Assembly (NCBI RefSeq): GCF_004345325.1
Contig: NZ_SLVJ01000024.1
Coordinates: 1 to 57,230, forward strand
Source of the DNA: Acinetobacter calcoaceticus
GTDB taxonomy: Bacteria > Pseudomonadota > Gammaproteobacteria > Pseudomonadales > Moraxellaceae
DNA: 57,230 nt
Reading direction: 5' to 3'
Below are positions 53,877-57,230 of the stretch, piece after piece; position 1 is the stretch's first letter, and every line of letters starts with the position of its first letter. The notes below the pieces were generated by a model. It saw only the letters and a list, made by a program, of their open reading frames with translations, did no database searches and was not told where the DNA came from. A program made the translations under genes and the position numbers.

Positions 53877-54710
53877 TTAACGTGTTTGCGGCGTAGCAAA
53901 TAAAGCATGGAAAGCTTGATCGGGCTTGGGTTGTTTCATAAAGCTTTCACCCACCAAAAAGGTGTGAATATCATGTTGTTGCATCATCATGACATCCTCT
54001 GGCGTGGCAATCCCACTTTCAGTCACCAACAAGCGTGATGGATCAAGTAATTTCTTTAATCGTAATGAGGTATTGAGGTCAACGTCAAAGGTTTTTAAGT
54101 TGCGATTGTTGACGCCAAGGATACATTGCGCTGGCAAGTTTAAGGCTCGCTCCAATTCTGCTTCATCATGCACCTCGACCAAGACATCAAGTTGCTGTTC
54201 AAAGGCCGTTTGTGCCATTTCTTGTAGTTGCTGATCAGAGAGTGCCGCCACAATCAGCAAGATACAATCTGCATCTAAGCCACGCGCTTCAACCACCTGA
54301 TAAGGATCAACCAAAAAGTCTTTACGTAGCGCAGGCAGGGCGCAATGGGCACGTGCGATGCGGATATTTTCATCAGCACCTTGGAAGAAATCCACATCGG
54401 TTAACACCGATAAACACGCTGCACCTGCAGAGGCATACTGTGCAGCAATCTCCGCAGGGTCAAAGTTTTCACGAATCACCCCTTTCGACGGTGAGGCCTT
54501 TTTAATTTCTGCAATCACTGCCGGACGTTTGTGCTGCAAGGCGGTTGCAAAACCACGAACAGGGCTTGCAGCGGCTGCACATTGTTCTTGGTCATACAGA
54601 CTATGTTGTTTGCGACGCAATCCAAGTTCTTGGTATTTGCGCTCGATGATGGTGCCTAATATGGTATTTGCAATGTTGCTATTCGGCTTGCTTTTTAAAA
54701 TCTGGGTCAT
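53877..54710 (-). CDS. trpC: indole-3-glycerol phosphate synthase
   Basis: 277 residues, single-domain TrpC (no fused TrpF). TIM-barrel motifs KKASPSKGVIRENFDP, ADCILLIVAALSD, LGVNNRNLKTF and LLVTESGI are all present. Third gene in the leftward trpG-trpD-trpC set. Confidence 0.96.
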   Translation of the reverse strand: MTQILKSKPNSNIANTILGTIIERKYQELGLRRKQHSLYDQEQCAAAASPVRGFATALQHKRPAVIAEIKKASPSKGVIRENFDPAEIAAQYASAGAACLSVLTDVDFFQGADENIRIARAHCALPALRKDFLVDPYQVVEARGLDADCILLIVAALSDQQLQEMAQTAFEQQLDVLVEVHDEAELERALNLPAQCILGVNNRNLKTFDVDLNTSLRLKKLLDPSRLLVTESGIATPEDVMMMQQHDIHTFLVGESFMKQPKPDQAFHALFATPQTR

Positions 54711-54729
54711 GACTCAATCCTTATGGTCT

Positions 54730-55785
54730 TTATGGCTGGTACATTTTCAAAGCTTTGGTAAATTCGGACAATACACTCATTTTTTCTAAAGCTTGTCCGC
54801 CATAAATAATATCGTGTGCCAAGGCCACACCTTGCTTATAGCTTGAGGTTAAACCTGCAACATAAATACCTGCACCAGCATTTAAAGCGATCATATTGGC
54901 CGCTTTATCACCTTGGGCAGTTTTTTTCATGGCCAAGGCATTTTTAATCAAGCTCAAACTTTCTGCTGGATCTTTGACACTGAGGCCAGTCAGGGTTTGG
55001 GATTCGATATCAACATCTTCAGGTAAAATGGTCCATTCGGTGACTTCACCATCTTTTAGTTCAGCCACATAGGTTTTGGCAGCCAAACTGATTTCATCCA
55101 ACCCATCTTGGGAGTGGACCACCATGACATGCACCGCGCCGAGCTGTTTCATGACTTCCGCCATTGGACGGCAGAGTTCATTTGAAAACACCCCAATCAC
55201 CAAACGATCTACACCAGCCGGATTCGTAAGCGGGCCGAGTAGATTGAAAATGCTGCGGAAGCCGAGTTCTTTACGTGGACCAACGGCGTATTTCATGGCT
55301 TTATGATGGTTGGGTGCAAATAAAAACCCGACGCCCATTTCACGGATACAGCGCTCAGTTTGCTGCATATCGAGATCAAGCTGTATACCTGCCTGCTCGA
55401 GTAGATCAGAAGAGCCTGATTTGGATGACACACCGCGGTTACCATGTTTGGCGATGTTTGCACCAGCGGCAGCAATCACAAAACTGGCCGCCGTGGATAC
55501 ATTAAATAGGTCTTGACCATCACCGCCAGTACCCACGATATCGACCAGATGCGGGAGATCGCTGACATCGATTTTAATCGCAAATTCACGCATCACCCGT
55601 GCAGCAGCAGTGATTTCGTCTATGCTTTCACCTTTAAGACGTAAGCCCATCATCAATGCACCGATTTGAGCATCGGTGGCTTGGCCTTGCATGATGATGC
55701 GCATGACTTGTTCCATTTGAGTCTGGGTCAAATGAATGTTCTTGGTAATATTATTTAAAGCTTGTTGAATATCCATTATTTTCAC
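54730..55785 (-). CDS. trpD: anthranilate phosphoribosyltransferase
   Basis: 351 residues, normal. PRPP-binding [32 protein letters not shown] and the later [21 protein letters not shown] are diagnostic. Its start (ATG at 55785) abuts the trpG stop at 55786, so the two are translationally coupled. Confidence 0.97.
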   Translation of the reverse strand: MKIMDIQQALNNITKNIHLTQTQMEQVMRIIMQGQATDAQIGALMMGLRLKGESIDEITAAARVMREFAIKIDVSDLPHLVDIVGTGGDGQDLFNVSTAASFVIAAAGANIAKHGNRGVSSKSGSSDLLEQAGIQLDLDMQQTERCIREMGVGFLFAPNHHKAMKYAVGPRKELGFRSIFNLLGPLTNPAGVDRLVIGVFSNELCRPMAEVMKQLGAVHVMVVHSQDGLDEISLAAKTYVAELKDGEVTEWTILPEDVDIESQTLTGLSVKDPAESLSLIKNALAMKKTAQGDKAANMIALNAGAGIYVAGLTSSYKQGVALAHDIIYGGQALEKMSVLSEFTKALKMYQP

Positions 55786-56370
55786 TTATGCATAAATTTC
55801 TAAAAAGTTTTTAAAGATCTGATGACCATGCTGGCTCAATATCGATTCTGGGTGAAACTGCACGCCTTCAATCGGCAATGTCTTATGTCGTACACCCATG
55901 ATTTCTTCCATCGATTGATCGGCTTCATTGGTCCAACAGGTAATCTCCAAACATTCAGGCAAGGTGCTTTGATCAATCACTAGGGAATGATAACGCGTGG
56001 CTGAAAATGGAGAGGGCAATTGGCCAAAGATACCTTGGTCAGTATGATACATATCCGATAATCGACCATGCATCACGGTTTTCGCCCGCACGATATCGCC
56101 ACCAAAGGCCTGTCCAATACTCTGATGTCCAAGACACACCCCTAGAATGGGAATTTTGCCTGCAAAGTGTTGGATTGCAGGGATAGATATACCTGCTTCA
56201 GTCGGTGAACATGGACCGGGGCCGATAACCAAATATTTCGGCTGCCATCGCTCAATATCGTCCAAAGTCACGGCATCATTACGGACCACTTTTACTTCTT
56301 GGTTTAATTCGCCAAAGTATTGGACGATATTATAAGTAAAGGAATCGTAGTTATCGATCATCAGAAGCAT
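55786..56370 (-). CDS. trpG: anthranilate synthase component II (glutamine amidotransferase)
   Basis: 194 residues, normal. Class-I amidotransferase with [11 protein letters not shown], nucleophile Cys in [15 protein letters not shown] and the His-Glu pair in [10 protein letters not shown]. Supplies ammonia to TrpE, which is not in the window; in pseudomonad-type genomes trpE lies elsewhere. It may also serve PabB in folate synthesis, in line with folE nearby. Confidence 0.95.
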   Translation of the reverse strand: MLLMIDNYDSFTYNIVQYFGELNQEVKVVRNDAVTLDDIERWQPKYLVIGPGPCSPTEAGISIPAIQHFAGKIPILGVCLGHQSIGQAFGGDIVRAKTVMHGRLSDMYHTDQGIFGQLPSPFSATRYHSLVIDQSTLPECLEITCWTNEADQSMEEIMGVRHKTLPIEGVQFHPESILSQHGHQIFKNFLEIYA

Positions 56371-56855
56371 ATTGAACTTAACCTTTTGAAAAAATTAAAG
56401 CATGAAACCTGTGAAATTCACTCTTTTATACACGGTCAGATTGACTTTAGAAAAGCTGCTAAGAATTGACTATAACCAGCTTGATCAAGCACCCGCCCGA
56501 TAAAGTTGCTGATTAGGCGGTTACTTTATCAGATTTTACACATGAGTTGACAGCAAAGTTTATCCGCAGTTTTTAGGATCAGGGGTGGCTGTGCTTTTAA
56601 TTTTGAAATGCTTAAAAAATATTCTATTCTTGTGCAAGTTAAGTGCTGCCGTTTAAGATGTCACGGGCACTTATATTCTCGAATATGAACAAAAATTCTA
56701 ATAATTATTAGCGCTTAAATTAAATCTTTAAAGGATGCCTGTTCATGAGAATTTTTATATATATAATGGCAAAAAATCAAGCAAGATTGTTTAGTAAAAC
56801 TTAAATATAGCTAGACAATACAACGCGTAGATATTGTATAAAAAATAAAAGGAGT
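56371..56855. other. trpG upstream region
   Basis: About 485 bp. On the plus strand, GATAAAGT (56499-56506) pairs with ACTTTATC (56523-56530), while CCGCC (56493-56497) can alternatively pair with GGCGG (56517-56521). A 19-codon frame at 56745-56804 has AAAGGA upstream. No Trp-rich leader peptide was found, so classic attenuation is not supported. Confidence 0.35.
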
Positions 56856-56984
56856 ATGTGTAAAGTGGATGTTTGGAAATTTCTAAAAAGTTTTCACAGT
56901 ATTAATATCTATCTCGGCATCAGTATATTGGCCTTGGTTTGGCTCGCACTTTATTTCTATGCCATTGATCCGCAACTTTTATAG
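56856..56984 (+). CDS. probable 42-residue single-pass membrane protein
   Basis: ATG at 56856 and TAG at 56982-56984; a GTG at 56865 is better spaced from AAAAGGAG (10 bases versus 1) and would give 39 residues. A basic N-terminus (VWKFLKSFH) is followed by a clean hydrophobic span (LGISILALVWLALYFYAI) and a short polar end. Small proteins of this shape are often subunits of membrane enzymes or transporters. No homologue recognised. A terminator lies about 165 bp downstream. Confidence 0.5.
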   Translation: MCKVDVWKFLKSFHSINIYLGISILALVWLALYFYAIDPQLL

Positions 56985-57087
56985 CAGTTCTTCTAGAGTT
57001 GATCTTCTAGAACAGATCATCGATTTGATTCACTCACATTCAGCGTCATCTAAGTGTGACTTAAATATGGCAGATTTTTTGTGAAAT

Positions 57088-57113
57088 CGCTGAACGAGGC
57101 CACCCGTTCAGCG
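57088..57113. other. perfect 9-bp hairpin
   Basis: CGCTGAACG with CGTTCAGCG around an 8-base loop, no T run. Possibly part of the 3' region of the small membrane-protein transcript. Confidence 0.4.
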
Positions 57114-57149
57114 TTGTACTATAAGTTGAACTATAAATTGAACAAAACT

Positions 57150-57172
57150 AAGAGCGCATTCTCGCTCTTTTA
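57150..57172 (+). terminator. rho-independent terminator
   Basis: AAGAGCG (57150-57156), loop CATTCT, CGCTCTT (57163-57169), then TTAA; an overlapping second stem uses GGGCGAG further on. Probably ends the transcript of the small membrane protein. Confidence 0.6.
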
Positions 57173-57230
57173 AGGGCGAGTTAGCTCTTTTTTAGGGACA
57201 TGGATTTTTTAGCATTTTTTTCTGATGTTG

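Overview
The window is bacterial chromosome, most likely from Acinetobacter or a close Moraxellaceae relative. I base this on the AT-leaning base composition, the phenylacetate operon order with a divergent paaZ, the trpGDC-smr-folE block, the LysR-linked valine operon and the Acinetobacter-style repeats. No species can be named from the sequence alone.

Left edge (1-2400): small secreted proteins of unknown function, including a tandem duplication in which one copy is now a pseudogene. Region 2429-16118: a full phenylacetate (paa) catabolic cluster, paaZ leftward and paaABCDEFGHJK-X-Y rightward. It covers CoA activation (PaaK), ring epoxidation (PaaABCDE), isomerisation (PaaG), hydrolytic ring opening and oxidation (PaaZ), and beta-oxidation (PaaF, PaaH, PaaJ) to acetyl-CoA and succinyl-CoA, under the PaaX repressor. 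No paaI thioesterase is present. Region 16139-19757: an MHS-type transporter, an aldehyde dehydrogenase and a DUF1330 protein.

Region 20528-36430 is the accessory zone. A tRNA-Val(GAC) gene at 21253-21329 is the attachment site of a 6.65 kb element (21315-27968) bounded by a perfect 107-bp direct repeat. It carries a tyrosine integrase, unknown genes, an AlpA-like regulator and a DUF3987 primase/helicase-like protein, followed by paired 8-bp-spaced GACTAA repeats that look like a replication origin. This is a P4-like satellite layout. To its right lies a decayed relative (30244-32024) with the same leader and a second AlpA-like gene but no integrase or replication gene. It is mixed with IS3-family scars and small secreted proteins. 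At 33286-34174 a promoter, a multi-branched structured RNA and a terminator precede a DUF3800 gene. This is the best candidate for an unusual RNA-protein system in the window.

Region 36435-45570: a LysR regulator divergent from a valine/isobutyrate operon: mmsA, mmsB, acyl-CoA synthetase, acyl-CoA dehydrogenase, enoyl-CoA hydratase and 3-hydroxyisobutyryl-CoA hydrolase. Region 46248-51288: a four-gene chaperone-usher fimbrial operon behind a long AT-rich upstream region with three direct repeats. Region 51310-56370, leftward: a formate/nitrite transporter, folE, an Smr-domain protein and trpC, trpD, trpG. The right edge holds a probable 42-residue membrane protein.

All calls come from reading the sequence. 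No database search, folding program or alignment was run, and percent identities are by eye.
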